Assembly (NCBI GenBank): GCA_028870315.1
Contig: JAGWPW010000004.1
Span: 1-64,000 of the forward strand
Direction: 5' to 3'
DNA length: 64,000 nt
Origin: Sphingomonadales bacterium
GTDB lineage: Bacteria > Pseudomonadota > Alphaproteobacteria > Sphingomonadales > Sphingomonadaceae
The translations under genes and the position numbers were made by a program. Numbering within the stretch: position 1 is the stretch's first letter; every line of letters begins with the position of its first letter. Shown here one piece after another: positions 38,680 to 48,765 of the stretch. The notes below the pieces were generated by a model. The model did no database searches and was not told where the DNA came from. It worked only from the letters and a program-made list of their open reading frames with translations.

Positions 38680-40428
38680 TCAGCGCAGCACGCGGACCTT
38701 GCAGCCCGCCGCGCCGAAGGCCGCGCCGAATTCGGCGAGCCGGGCATCGGCATGGCCGCGCGGCGGCAGACGGCTCCAGCGCAGGACATCGGCATAGAAG
38801 CTGTCGGCGGGCAGCGCCATGACCGCGCGCTTGCCGCAGATCGCCGCGCCCAGCGCATCGGCATCGTCGATCTGGTCGGCATCGAGGCGCAGCGGGCGAT
38901 TGGAGAGATCGGGACGGTTCAGCACGAGATCGAGCGCGAGTGGCACATCGTCCTCGCCAAGCACGATGTAATCAGCGCCGCTTGCCGCGATGCGGGCATC
39001 GGTGCGCGCATAGGCGGCATAAAGCGCATGCGTCAGCCAGCCATCGAGCGGCAGCAGCACCAGGGCCGTCGCAAGGCTCGCGCGCAGCAGCAGCGGGCGC
39101 AACCGCGCATGGAACGGCGCCAGCCAGCACCAGCCATAGCCGCCAAGCAGCGCGGCATTGCCGAGCACGCCATGGAGATAGCGATAGCCCATCCCATGCC
39201 CCTGCGGGGGCATGAGCAGCGTCATCGCCACCACCGGCGCGGCAAATCCCGCAGCAAGCGCGGCCGCCAGTGGCGCGCGGCGCGCGGCAAGAACGCCCGC
39301 GGCGAGAAGCGGGAGCAGCAGCACATGCTGCCAGACGATGAAATGCAACAGATTCGCCGCCATGATCGCGACATTGTCATGATTGCTCGCCAGTGCGTCG
39401 CGCAGCCGCGCACCATAACCCGCGCCGCCCGCATTGCTGGCGAGCGCCGAATGCGGCCCGCTGACCAGCATCCGCGTCACCTCGGGCCATGCCAGCCAGA
39501 AGCCGGCGATCGCCGCATAGGCGGCTGTGAACAGCGCCAGCCGGCGCCACCGCCGCTCGTGCCAGAGCAGCACCAGGAACGGCGCGACGAACAGCGGATG
39601 AAACAGCGGTTGATGGAGGCCGGTGGCAAAGGCGCCAACCGCGATTGCCGCGCCATCGCCGGCGCGGGAGTCGCGCAGGAACAGCCACAGCCACAAAAGA
39701 TTGCAGGCAAGATGCGCGCTCATCGCAAAGGCGGTCATGCCGGTGACCACGAATTGCGGCGACAGCGCGAGCAGCAGCACCGCGACCACGCGCGGCTCGG
39801 CGCTGCGCTCATCCGCGCCGGGCCAGATCCGCTTCGCGCAGCCCCATAGCAGCAGCATGCTTGCGGCATTGAGCGCCGCCCCGGTCAGCGCCGCATCGCC
39901 GAGCCGGGCAAACAGCGCGCGCAGCATCGCATTGCCGGGAAGATAGGCCGACACCCAGGCGACGGGGCGATCGATCGGCAGCATGAACAGCATGTTGAGC
40001 GGCGCGGTCTGGCGCTGCCACAAAGCCGGCAGCGGCCATGCGAGCCGGCCGGCGCCATAGATCGCCGCATCGAAGCTCGCCATCTGCTCGTCGCGCGACA
40101 GGTCATAGCCGGCCAGCAGCGCATGGTGCCCGGCCCAGGCGGCAAGCGCGAGGGCGAGCGCGATGCCCCCGAGCCCGCGGTTCGACAGGCGCAGCCGCGC
40201 GACGCGCGGCCCGAGCGGCAGCACGGTCAGCGCCGCGAGCGCGAGGAAAGCCACGATCAGCTCGCGGTTCTGGCGGACCATCAGCAGATAGGGGACATCG
40301 TCGCCCGGCCGGGTCAGGCTGAGCGCGAGCAGCACCGGCGGGGTCAGCAGCCAGATCGCCACAAGCCAGCCCGGCGCGGCGCCGCGCTTGCGCAAGAGGG
40401 GATGCGCCCTGGCGGCCTGTTGCGTCAT
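38680..40428 (-). CDS. Polytopic membrane protein, GT39/mannosyltransferase-like
   Basis: Many TMs, GYDLSRDEQMASFDAAIYGAGRLAWPLP. Confidence 0.6.
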   Translation of the reverse strand: MTQQAARAHPLLRKRGAAPGWLVAIWLLTPPVLLALSLTRPGDDVPYLLMVRQNRELIVAFLALAALTVLPLGPRVARLRLSNRGLGGIALALALAAWAGHHALLAGYDLSRDEQMASFDAAIYGAGRLAWPLPALWQRQTAPLNMLFMLPIDRPVAWVSAYLPGNAMLRALFARLGDAALTGAALNAASMLLLWGCAKRIWPGADERSAEPRVVAVLLLALSPQFVVTGMTAFAMSAHLACNLLWLWLFLRDSRAGDGAAIAVGAFATGLHQPLFHPLFVAPFLVLLWHERRWRRLALFTAAYAAIAGFWLAWPEVTRMLVSGPHSALASNAGGAGYGARLRDALASNHDNVAIMAANLLHFIVWQHVLLLPLLAAGVLAARRAPLAAALAAGFAAPVVAMTLLMPPQGHGMGYRYLHGVLGNAALLGGYGWCWLAPFHARLRPLLLRASLATALVLLPLDGWLTHALYAAYARTDARIAASGADYIVLGEDDVPLALDLVLNRPDLSNRPLRLDADQIDDADALGAAICGKRAVMALPADSFYADVLRWSRLPPRGHADARLAEFGAAFGAAGCKVRVLR

Positions 40429-40775
40429 CGCTGCACTCGCCCGCCTCCTTGCTCAGCGCCGCGGCGCGCGTCAAGCTTGCGGCGCACACCGTGCTTGAAG
40501 TCGGCTTCAAAACGCGCGAAGGGGCGCGTTTTGCGCCACCGCCCCGCCGCGTGCTGACGCCGCGTGCTGACCGCGAGCGTGCCTTGCCCCGGTGATCGGA
40601 CGCTGCCTTTATCCTTTAATATCATACCAGTATCGAGAGCTATCCGGGACTTGACATTAACATTGGTTAACCATCGCCTTAAACTTGAAAGAGACCCCGG
40701 CCGGATAGCGTCATCGCATGGACAGACCACCTCCACGCAATCGGGGAAAATCTTTCAGGGAGTGGGGCTAATATT

Positions 40776-41582
40776 ATGATGAACTCCTTTGCAAATTTGC
40801 GAATGGATATTTCAGATCCATACCCGGCGCGAGAAACGCCCAGGGTGGAGCAGTTTGATGAAGCATTTTCATTGCGCGGCTTGAATTTTAACGGCCAGGC
40901 AGGCGATGCCTCCATTATCCTGACCCGGGAAGCAACTACCCGGCATGCGACGCTGGACCTTATAAACCGCCGCTATGCGTGGCGCGGCTATGGCAGTAAC
41001 CATAAACTGTCGGGGCGCAAAAATGAGGCGACATTTACCGCCTGTACGGGCAATGTCGTAATTGGCACCGTAACGCTGGCAACCGAATCATCCAGAGGAC
41101 TGGATGTCGAAACAACATTTCCAGAAGAAACACGATTCTTGCGTGGACAGAGAGGAGTTGAACTTTGCGAATTGAAAAAATTGGCGATTGATTCAAGTTG
41201 TAAATCGCTAAATATATTGTCGTCCATGTTCCATTTTGCATTCTTGTATGGAACGGCAAACAAGTTCGGCAATCGACTTCTCGCTGAAGTTAACCCAAGG
41301 CACGTCATTTTCTACGAAAAAATGCTAGGATTTAAAAAATTCGGGCCGGTTAAAATTAATAAATCTGTCGATGCGCCTTCACAATTACTGTTCATTGATG
41401 TAAAGTCGATTCAGAAATTTATTTCTGATCGCAACAGAGATAATAGTAATCCGATTCTTTATCGGTATTTTTTCACTCCTGACCAAGAGCGCGATTTAAT
41501 AGAGAAAATGACGGTGCGGGGACTTTGGGAGCCGTCCCCAACCCCTCGACATTCTGCGGGTGATCTGGTTCTCTTCCCCTGA
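40776..41582 (+). CDS. FeeM-like N-acyl amino acid synthase / GNAT-related acyltransferase
   Basis: LINRRYAWRGYGSNHKLSGRKNEATFTACTGNVVIGTVTL...VELCELKKLAIDSS...YGTANKFGNRLLAEVNPRHVIFYEKMLGFKKFG; lower GC. Confidence 0.75.
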   Translation: MMNSFANLRMDISDPYPARETPRVEQFDEAFSLRGLNFNGQAGDASIILTREATTRHATLDLINRRYAWRGYGSNHKLSGRKNEATFTACTGNVVIGTVTLATESSRGLDVETTFPEETRFLRGQRGVELCELKKLAIDSSCKSLNILSSMFHFAFLYGTANKFGNRLLAEVNPRHVIFYEKMLGFKKFGPVKINKSVDAPSQLLFIDVKSIQKFISDRNRDNSNPILYRYFFTPDQERDLIEKMTVRGLWEPSPTPRHSAGDLVLFP

Positions 41583-41596
41583 CGGCAGGCGGCGAT

Positions 41597-41937
41597 ACTC
41601 AAAGCGTTCATACTGGCGGCGCAAAAAGACACCGACGCGCGCTGGACACTGACGTTCGCCGGGGCGAAGCCCACCGCCGATGGCAAGCCGGGGATCGCCA
41701 TCGCCAGCTTCGGGCACAAGAGCGGCATCTCGATCTGTCGGGCCTTCGGCGTCATCCGATAAGCCAGGGCCAACGCCGCCAAATCAACGGTCCGCGCCCG
41801 CGTCGGGCATGTGTCCGCTCAGCGCAGGGCCAGCATGGGCCGGTTCTTCCGCCCCATCGCCATCAAGTGCGCGCAAGCCAGGATGACGCTCGCCAATTTT
41901 GCCTGCAACAGGACGCCTGCGGAAATCGACGGGTAGG
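41597..41937 (+). pseudogene. Internally deleted IS5-like transposase remnant
   Basis: ARWTLTFAGAKPTADGKPGIAIASFGHKSGISICRAFGVIR-stop, then VRARVGHVSAQRRASMGRFFRPIAIKCAQARMTLANFACN resembling the IS5 C-terminus. Confidence 0.6.
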
Positions 41938-41958
41938 AAAATGGAGCGGTGAAGGGAA
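41914..41958. repeat. Left attachment-site direct repeat of tRNA-Gly island
   Basis: cgcctgcggaaatcgacgggtaggaaaatggagcggtgaagggaa, near-identical to 50085..50130 (1 substitution, 1 indel). Confidence 0.88.
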
Positions 41959-42087
41959 CCGATAATATACAATAAAATATTGGTTTTCATAATTTTTATA
42001 AAAATAAGTGTTCAAAGTACTCCCAATAATACCCCCAAGCTGCTCGGATAGGGGCGGATAATGACGGACGCCAAAGGGGTATTTTCC

Positions 42088-45000
42088 TCACAGCGCGCCA
42101 GATTCATCGCCCCGAATCCGCTCATACACTTCGCGCGCCAGGTGATCCTGTGCCGCCGTCCGAAACTGCTTGTCGCTCATCACCCGGTTGAAAATCTCGT
42201 CGTTGCCCTCCATTCGCTGAATGAACAGGTCGTCGAGGATGCGCCCGAAGAACGCGGAGAAGTTCGTCAGATTGTTGGCCTGTGCGGCCTCCACGATCTT
42301 TTCGTTGTTCTCGGCAGTGGCGCGGACCTGATCGAAAAAGAGCTGGTCCGCCTCGGTGAAGTCGGTGCCGAACCGCTCGTTCAGCGTGTCCACCAAGGCT
42401 GAGAGCGCGACTTCAGTATCCTTTTCGCGCGCCGTGCCAACATCGGTCGGCCCTTTCAGGGGCAGCGCCTCGCCGTCCGACAGGTCGATGGTACCTTCGC
42501 CGATTTGCTGGAGACGGAAGAACTTGAGCGCAACATCATCGTCGAGCGCAAACCGCTCACCGTCGCCGGGGCGGGGCAGCTTGGGCCCAAGGTTGCGCAG
42601 GAAGGCATAGAGCTGCTCTAGCCCATCATCGAAATAGGGCATGATCTGCGACAAGAACGAATAGAGGTTGCGGAACGCGGCAAGCAGGCCGCGAAACTCT
42701 TCCTGCACCGGCTCATCAAGGGCCTTGAAGCGTTCAACCGCGCGGTCGAGCACGGCGTTCATAATCCGGTGATCCTGCCCGGTCGGCTCGCGCCGCTTCT
42801 TGAACCAGACCTCGGCAAACTCGGTGATGTCGGCAGGCGTGAAAACGGCGGGTTGCAGCAGCTTATTGTGCAGTTCGTTGAGCTTGTGCGGATCGGCATT
42901 CTCGCCGACTGGCGTCGCCTCGTAATAGGGCTTGAACGCTTTGAAGATGTCGGCTTCCTCGTTCTTGAAATCGAGGACGAAGGTTTTTTTCTTTCCCGGT
43001 GCGGTGCGGTTGAGCCGTGACAGGGTTTGCACCGCCTGCACCCCGGCCAGCTTCTTCACCACATACATGGTCTGGAGCAGCGGCTGGTCGAACCCGGTCT
43101 GGTATTTCTCGGCGACGATCAGCACCCGGTAATCATCGCCGCCGAACCGTTCGGGCAGTTCCCGTTCGGGCAGGCCATCGTTCATGCCCACTTCGGTGAA
43201 GGAGGTGCCGGGCGCATCGGGGTCTTCCACTGTGCCTGAAAACGCCACCAGCGCCCGGATGCCGTGATAGCCGCGCTCGCGAATATAGGCGTCAAACGCC
43301 TGCTTGTATTTCACCGCTGACAGGCGCGAGCCGGTCACGACCATGGCTTTCGCCCTGCCACCCAGCTCGTGCATGACCTTCGAGCGGAAGTGCTCGACAA
43401 TCACCGTGACGATCTGGCCGATGTTGACCGCATGCAGCTCAAGATACTGGCCCAGCGCCTTGGCCGCCGCCTTCCTGGGCACGTTGGGATCGGTCTCGAT
43501 CTGCTTCACCAGCCCGAAGAAGCGTTTGTAGGTGGTATAGTTCTCCAGCACGTCGAGGATGAAGCCTTCCTCGATAGCCTGCCGCATGGTATATTCGTGA
43601 AAGGGCGAAGCGCCGCTCGGCCCCGGCTCGTCGAACACCGCCCTGGTTTTGAACTTGGGGGTCGCTGTGAAGGCGAAGAAGCTCAAGTTGGGCTGGCGTG
43701 CCCGTTGCAGCACTTCCTGTCTGATAGCTGCTTTGGCGGCGTCGGACAGGTCATCGTCTTCCACCTCGTCGATCTGGCTGGCGATGGCGTCGGCGATGCC
43801 GTCCTTGTTGAGGATGCCTTTCAGCGCCTTCACGGTCTCGCCGGACTGGCTGCTATGCGCTTCATCCACGATCACCGCGAAGCGCCGGTTGCGGGTTTCC
43901 AGCGCCAGCGTTTCGCCCTTGCCCGCCATCGTCTTGATGGCCTGGCTGATGAAGGGGAACTTCTGGATGGTCGAGATGATGACCGGCGTGCCGTTCGACA
44001 GCGCGCGGGCGAGCTGCTGCGTGTTCTCGTCGATCTTCTCGACCACGCCGGTCTTGTGCTCGAACTGATAGATGGTGTTCTGCAACTGCTGGTCGAGCAC
44101 GCGCCGGTCGGTGATGACGACGACCGAATGGAACACCTTCTCGTCATCGGCATCGTGCAGTGACGCCAACCGATGGGCGAGCCAGGCGATGCTGTTCGAT
44201 TTGCCCGATCCAGCCGAGTGCTGGATCAGATAGTTGTGGCCCGAACCATGCTGGCGGGCATGGCCAACCAGCCGCCGCACGGCATCAATCTGGTGATAGC
44301 GCGGGAAGATCATCCGTTCGCGCCGGACGGTGCGCAGGCCATTCGGCGTCTGCACCGTGCGTTCGCTGATCTCCAGATGCATGAACCGCTGGAGAATATC
44401 GAGCAGGCTATCAGCCGCCAGCACTTCATCCCACAGATAGTGCGTTTTCCAGTTTCCCTCGACCGGCGGATTGCCCGCGCCGAAGTTGTGCCCCCGGTTG
44501 AACGGCAGGAAAGTGGTCTCGCTGCCCTTCAACTCGGTGGCCATCCACACTTCGTCGGGATCGACCGCGAAATGGACCAGCGCGCGTTCCTTGAACCTGA
44601 ACAGCAGGTCGCGCCCGTCGCGGTCGGTCATGTACTGCTTGCAGGCATCGTCGGCACGCTGGTGCGTCAGCGGGTTTTTCAGCTCCGCTGTCACCACCGG
44701 CAGGCCGTTGATGGCGATCACCACGTCGATGATGCATTTGCGCTTGCCGCCGTCCGGGCGCTTGAGCACCTCGGAGACAAACTCCACTTGCCGGGTGATG
44801 GTCAGGCGGTTGGCCGCATAGCGCGCCGCCGCCTCGGGGTTCATGCCGGAGTTGGGCTGGAACCAGGCGAGGCGCAGCGTCTTGCCATAGCATTTGAAGC
44901 CGTGGCGCAGCACGCCCAGCGCACCCTTGCTGGTCAGTTCCCTGGTCAGACTGTCGAGCACCGTGGCGGCAGTGCGATCCTTGAGCATGGCTTCCAGCGC

Positions 45001-45165
45001 ATCCCAGCGCGTGGGCTGGCTGGCCCGGACAAACGCGATTACGTCGTCGGGAAACAGTGCCAAGGCCGCGTCATACTTCTTGGGATCGCCCTTGGCGTAG
45101 CGTTTGGTTTGAAGCAGCCCATATTCGATGGCGCGCTCGAAGTCGGTTTCGGTGTGGCCAGACAT
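42088..45165 (-). CDS. hsdR: Type I restriction endonuclease subunit R
   Basis: GLPVVTAELKNPLT nuclease motif, LIQHSAGSGKSNSIAWLAHRL Walker A, VIVDEAHSSQSG DEAH box. Confidence 0.95.
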   Translation of the reverse strand: MSGHTETDFERAIEYGLLQTKRYAKGDPKKYDAALALFPDDVIAFVRASQPTRWDALEAMLKDRTAATVLDSLTRELTSKGALGVLRHGFKCYGKTLRLAWFQPNSGMNPEAAARYAANRLTITRQVEFVSEVLKRPDGGKRKCIIDVVIAINGLPVVTAELKNPLTHQRADDACKQYMTDRDGRDLLFRFKERALVHFAVDPDEVWMATELKGSETTFLPFNRGHNFGAGNPPVEGNWKTHYLWDEVLAADSLLDILQRFMHLEISERTVQTPNGLRTVRRERMIFPRYHQIDAVRRLVGHARQHGSGHNYLIQHSAGSGKSNSIAWLAHRLASLHDADDEKVFHSVVVITDRRVLDQQLQNTIYQFEHKTGVVEKIDENTQQLARALSNGTPVIISTIQKFPFISQAIKTMAGKGETLALETRNRRFAVIVDEAHSSQSGETVKALKGILNKDGIADAIASQIDEVEDDDLSDAAKAAIRQEVLQRARQPNLSFFAFTATPKFKTRAVFDEPGPSGASPFHEYTMRQAIEEGFILDVLENYTTYKRFFGLVKQIETDPNVPRKAAAKALGQYLELHAVNIGQIVTVIVEHFRSKVMHELGGRAKAMVVTGSRLSAVKYKQAFDAYIRERGYHGIRALVAFSGTVEDPDAPGTSFTEVGMNDGLPERELPERFGGDDYRVLIVAEKYQTGFDQPLLQTMYVVKKLAGVQAVQTLSRLNRTAPGKKKTFVLDFKNEEADIFKAFKPYYEATPVGENADPHKLNELHNKLLQPAVFTPADITEFAEVWFKKRREPTGQDHRIMNAVLDRAVERFKALDEPVQEEFRGLLAAFRNLYSFLSQIMPYFDDGLEQLYAFLRNLGPKLPRPGDGERFALDDDVALKFFRLQQIGEGTIDLSDGEALPLKGPTDVGTAREKDTEVALSALVDTLNERFGTDFTEADQLFFDQVRATAENNEKIVEAAQANNLTNFSAFFGRILDDLFIQRMEGNDEIFNRVMSDKQFRTAAQDHLAREVYERIRGDESGAL

Positions 45166-46451
45166 CAGCGCAGCCCCTCGATTTGGCCGGTGACGGCGGC
45201 GGTGATGAGCGCGGAGCGGTATTCGGTGAGAGCCTTCATGCTCACACCAATTGAGCAGCATATTTTGTCGAGTTTCTCGGTCTCAATATCGACGTGCGCA
45301 CCGATGTTGATCTGCTCGTTTTCAGGCGGCAAAAGCACAGGCAGATCGCCCAACAGCGTTTGTCCTAGAGATGCGCGAGTGACGAGGTTCATTTCTTTGA
45401 CAAGGTAGGAGCGGATGCCCGTCTGACGGAAATAGTATTTTGAAAAATCGGGAACTAGCGTTCCTTTCCAAGGACGGGCGCGAATGAGAAATCCAGCGAA
45501 TGAGGCATCCCGAATATCCGCTTGGCACGTCGAGGCGATCCCAATCTCCTCTATGGTTTCAGAAGTTCGAGTAAAAAATATGTCGCCTCGGCGAACAGAA
45601 TATCGTGACCGGTCCTCTGCGGTGCTCTCGACAAGGCCTGTCACATTCGCCGGAACCGCGTAATTCTGATATACATCACTGTAGCTGACAAACGGGTATC
45701 CCGTTCCGAAAAACTCCCCTCCGATGTTTATCCCGTTTTGCAAGCGGGCCAAAAATCGCAGCCGCTTCACCTCCCAATGGGCGGGGATTTGGCCGAGCCA
45801 GCCGATGCCGCTGTCTTTCATGGCGGCGGCGGGGTTCAGGCCCTTGGTGACGGCTTGTGTGACGATCGCCTGCCGCTTTTCGGCCAGCCGCTCCAGCAGC
45901 GCTTGCTTGCGTGCAATCAGCCCGTCGATCTGCGCCGTCTTCTCATCCAGAAAGGCGGCGATGCGGTGCTGCACGCCGAAGGCAGGCATTGGCGTTTGCC
46001 AGTCTTTGAGAAACCTCTCCGGGACGCGCTTCTGACCGCCCGCACCAAGCATTTCTGCCGCGCCAAAGCTGCGAAAGTCGTGCGCAATCGTCACGTAGAA
46101 CAAGAAGCGGGCGTCCACATTGGGGCTTGCCCGGATGACGTGCAGTTCAGTGGTCCCGAACGCGACACCGTTGTGAAGGCGAGATGCATGGGCACCCTTG
46201 CCGTTTTCAAAGCAGGGCGTGATTTTCGCAACCACCACGTCATCATCGCAAAAGTAGGTATAGCCGTTGTAGACATCGTCCACGCACCGGATTTCGTCCA
46301 ACCGTAAGCCGCCTAGCTCGCCCACCGCATCCATCGGCACAAATGAAACTTCGTCGTCGTCGTGAAGGTTGATCTCCGATTTTACCGGATTGAGCTGGGC
46401 GTCAAAGCGCAACCGTCGGTTGCTCCAACCGTCAGGCAAAACGGCTGTCAC
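45165..46451 (-). CDS. hsdS: Type I restriction specificity subunit S
   Basis: Two target-recognition regions separated by conserved helix AAFLDEKTAQIDGLIARKQALLERLAEKRQAIVTQAVTKGL. Confidence 0.93.
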   Translation of the reverse strand: MTAVLPDGWSNRRLRFDAQLNPVKSEINLHDDDEVSFVPMDAVGELGGLRLDEIRCVDDVYNGYTYFCDDDVVVAKITPCFENGKGAHASRLHNGVAFGTTELHVIRASPNVDARFLFYVTIAHDFRSFGAAEMLGAGGQKRVPERFLKDWQTPMPAFGVQHRIAAFLDEKTAQIDGLIARKQALLERLAEKRQAIVTQAVTKGLNPAAAMKDSGIGWLGQIPAHWEVKRLRFLARLQNGINIGGEFFGTGYPFVSYSDVYQNYAVPANVTGLVESTAEDRSRYSVRRGDIFFTRTSETIEEIGIASTCQADIRDASFAGFLIRARPWKGTLVPDFSKYYFRQTGIRSYLVKEMNLVTRASLGQTLLGDLPVLLPPENEQINIGAHVDIETEKLDKICCSIGVSMKALTEYRSALITAAVTGQIEGLR

Positions 46452-48700
46452 GCCACCAGCCCCTTGAGCAGACCGGCAATCTCGCCTTCCAGCGCGGTGA
46501 TGTCGGTTTCGATCTCGGCCAGCGGGCGCGGCGGCTTGTAGACGTAGAAATGCCGGTTGATCGGGATTTCATAGCCGACCCTGGTCTTGGCATAATCCAC
46601 CCACGCATCGGGCACATGCGGCAGCACCTCGGCAGCCATGTAGGCGTCGATCACGCCGCGCATGGTGGCAACGAGGTCATCGTTCGGCTGGTCCGGCCCG
46701 AAGAACATCGGCAGTTTCGCGCCGCGGTGGGCGGCGTTCACCGGCTCATTGATGGTGCGGGCGAAGGCGGCGGGCAGCGCGGGATAGGCGGGCAGCGGGA
46801 TATTCTCGGTATCGCGCAGCTCGCTATCGGCCTCGGGGCGGTCCTTGCCGTCGCGGCAGATTTCGGCCTGGCTGTCACGCTCGCCCAGCGCGGCGAAGAT
46901 CGCCTTCCTGATCGGGCCGGGCAGCTTGCGCCCGAACCGCCTGGCGGCGCGGTCGAGGTCCACCTCGAAGGTGTCGCGATCCATATAGCGACCCTTGTCC
47001 GCCAGCGTGGAGCAGATGTCGCGGTATGCCTGTTGCTCTTCGCGGCCCTCGGCTTCCTCTTGCGCCGCCGCCGCCGCATCCTTGCGCTTCCTGGAGGTGG
47101 CGAGGGCGGCGAAGGCCGATTGATCGTCGAGCCGGGCGATGCGTTCCGGCGCTGCCGCAAAGTTCATGCGCAGCGGGCGTTCGACCGTGACCTTGAGGAA
47201 GCCAAACTCGTGGTTTTCGAAAATCCGGCTGACAACGCGCGCTTCGGGTTGTCCGTCGATGGTGACGGTGGCGGTTTCTCCATCGCGGTTGTTGCCATAG
47301 AGCCGGGTCAGCTCGGCAATCTGATCGTCGCCCGGCGCGTCGCTGATCTCGTTGCGCTTGTTGTTCAGGCTCTTCTTCATCTTGCGGAAGAAGCGGGTGC
47401 CGTCGATCAACTGCACCTTGCCGCGCCGTTCGGGTGCCTTCCGGTTCGTGACGAGCCAGATATAGGTGAAGATGCCAGTATTGTAGAATAGCTGGTCAGG
47501 CATGGCGACGATGGCGTCGAGCCAGTCATTCTCGATGATCCAGCGCCGGATATTGGACGGGCCGGACCCGGCATCACCGCTGAACAGCGGCGAGCCGTTG
47601 AAGATGATGGCGATCTTGGAACCCTCGCCACCGTGTGCGGGCGCGGGGTGCATTTTGGAAATCATGTGCTGGAGGAACAGCAGCGATCCGTCGTTGATGG
47701 CAGGCAACCCCGCGCCGAAGCGACCGGAGAAGCCCAGCTCGGCATGTTCCTTGGCGACCAGCTTTTGCTGGTCTTTCCATTCCACGCCAAACGGGGGGTT
47801 GGCCAGCATGTAGTGAAACTGCCGGCCGGCAAAGCCGTCGCCGGTCTTGCCGTCGCCCAGCGTGTCGCCGAGCGCGATGTTGTCGGTCTCTTCGTCCTTG
47901 ATGAGCATGTCGGCGCAGCAGATCGCCCAGCTCTCATCGTTGTATTCCTGCCCGAACAGGGCGAGATTGGCAGACTGGTTGCCGCGCAGGATCGTCTCTT
48001 CCGACACCGACAGCATGCCGCCCGTGCCGCAGGTGGGGTCGTAGACCTCCTTGTAGACCCCCGGTTTGTAGACGTCCGCCTCGCCCGTGTAGATCAGGCT
48101 GGTCATCAGCCGGATGACCTCGCGCGGGGTGAAGTGGTCGCCGGCTTCCTCGTTCGCCTGCTCATTGAAGCGCATGACGAGGTGCTCGAAGACATAGCCC
48201 ATCTGGATGTTATCGATCTTGTCCGGGTGCAGATCGATGTCGGCCATGGCCTTGACGATGTTGAACAGCCGGTTGCTGGCATCGAGCTTTTCGATCTGCT
48301 CGCCGAACTTGAACTTCTCGAAGATGCGGTGCGCGGTGGCGGAGAAGCCGTTGATATAGGAAACAAGGTTGGGCGCGATGTTCTCGCTGTCACCCAGCAG
48401 CCTGGCGAAGGTGAACGGGCTGACGTTGTAAAGCGGCTGATTGCGGTCGGGATCGACGATCTTGGTCAGCAGGCGCGGAATGGCCTCTTCCGCCCTGCCC
48501 GCTGCGATCAGCCGTTCATGTTCTTTGACAACGGCATCCTTGGTCGGCTCCAGCACGCAATCGAACCGCCGCAGCACGATCATGGGCAGCATCACCAGCC
48601 GATATTGCGGCGGGCGATAGGGACCGCGCAGCCGGTTCGCGATTTCCCATATCTTTCCAGCGATCTCTTTGTGTTGTTCGGTAAGCAAAATGTTCCCCAT
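46448..48700 (-). CDS. hsdM: Type I restriction-modification DNA methyltransferase subunit M
   Basis: DPTCGTGGMLS SAM motif, MLANPPFGVEW catalytic NPPF, HFTPREVIRLM. Confidence 0.95.
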   Translation of the reverse strand: MGNILLTEQHKEIAGKIWEIANRLRGPYRPPQYRLVMLPMIVLRRFDCVLEPTKDAVVKEHERLIAAGRAEEAIPRLLTKIVDPDRNQPLYNVSPFTFARLLGDSENIAPNLVSYINGFSATAHRIFEKFKFGEQIEKLDASNRLFNIVKAMADIDLHPDKIDNIQMGYVFEHLVMRFNEQANEEAGDHFTPREVIRLMTSLIYTGEADVYKPGVYKEVYDPTCGTGGMLSVSEETILRGNQSANLALFGQEYNDESWAICCADMLIKDEETDNIALGDTLGDGKTGDGFAGRQFHYMLANPPFGVEWKDQQKLVAKEHAELGFSGRFGAGLPAINDGSLLFLQHMISKMHPAPAHGGEGSKIAIIFNGSPLFSGDAGSGPSNIRRWIIENDWLDAIVAMPDQLFYNTGIFTYIWLVTNRKAPERRGKVQLIDGTRFFRKMKKSLNNKRNEISDAPGDDQIAELTRLYGNNRDGETATVTIDGQPEARVVSRIFENHEFGFLKVTVERPLRMNFAAAPERIARLDDQSAFAALATSRKRKDAAAAAQEEAEGREEQQAYRDICSTLADKGRYMDRDTFEVDLDRAARRFGRKLPGPIRKAIFAALGERDSQAEICRDGKDRPEADSELRDTENIPLPAYPALPAAFARTINEPVNAAHRGAKLPMFFGPDQPNDDLVATMRGVIDAYMAAEVLPHVPDAWVDYAKTRVGYEIPINRHFYVYKPPRPLAEIETDITALEGEIAGLLKGLVA

Positions 48701-48765
48701 TCAATCGTGAACGGCTTCATGCCAAGGCCGAGGCAGCAAGTCACTGAGAGACTTCGATTTGCGAA

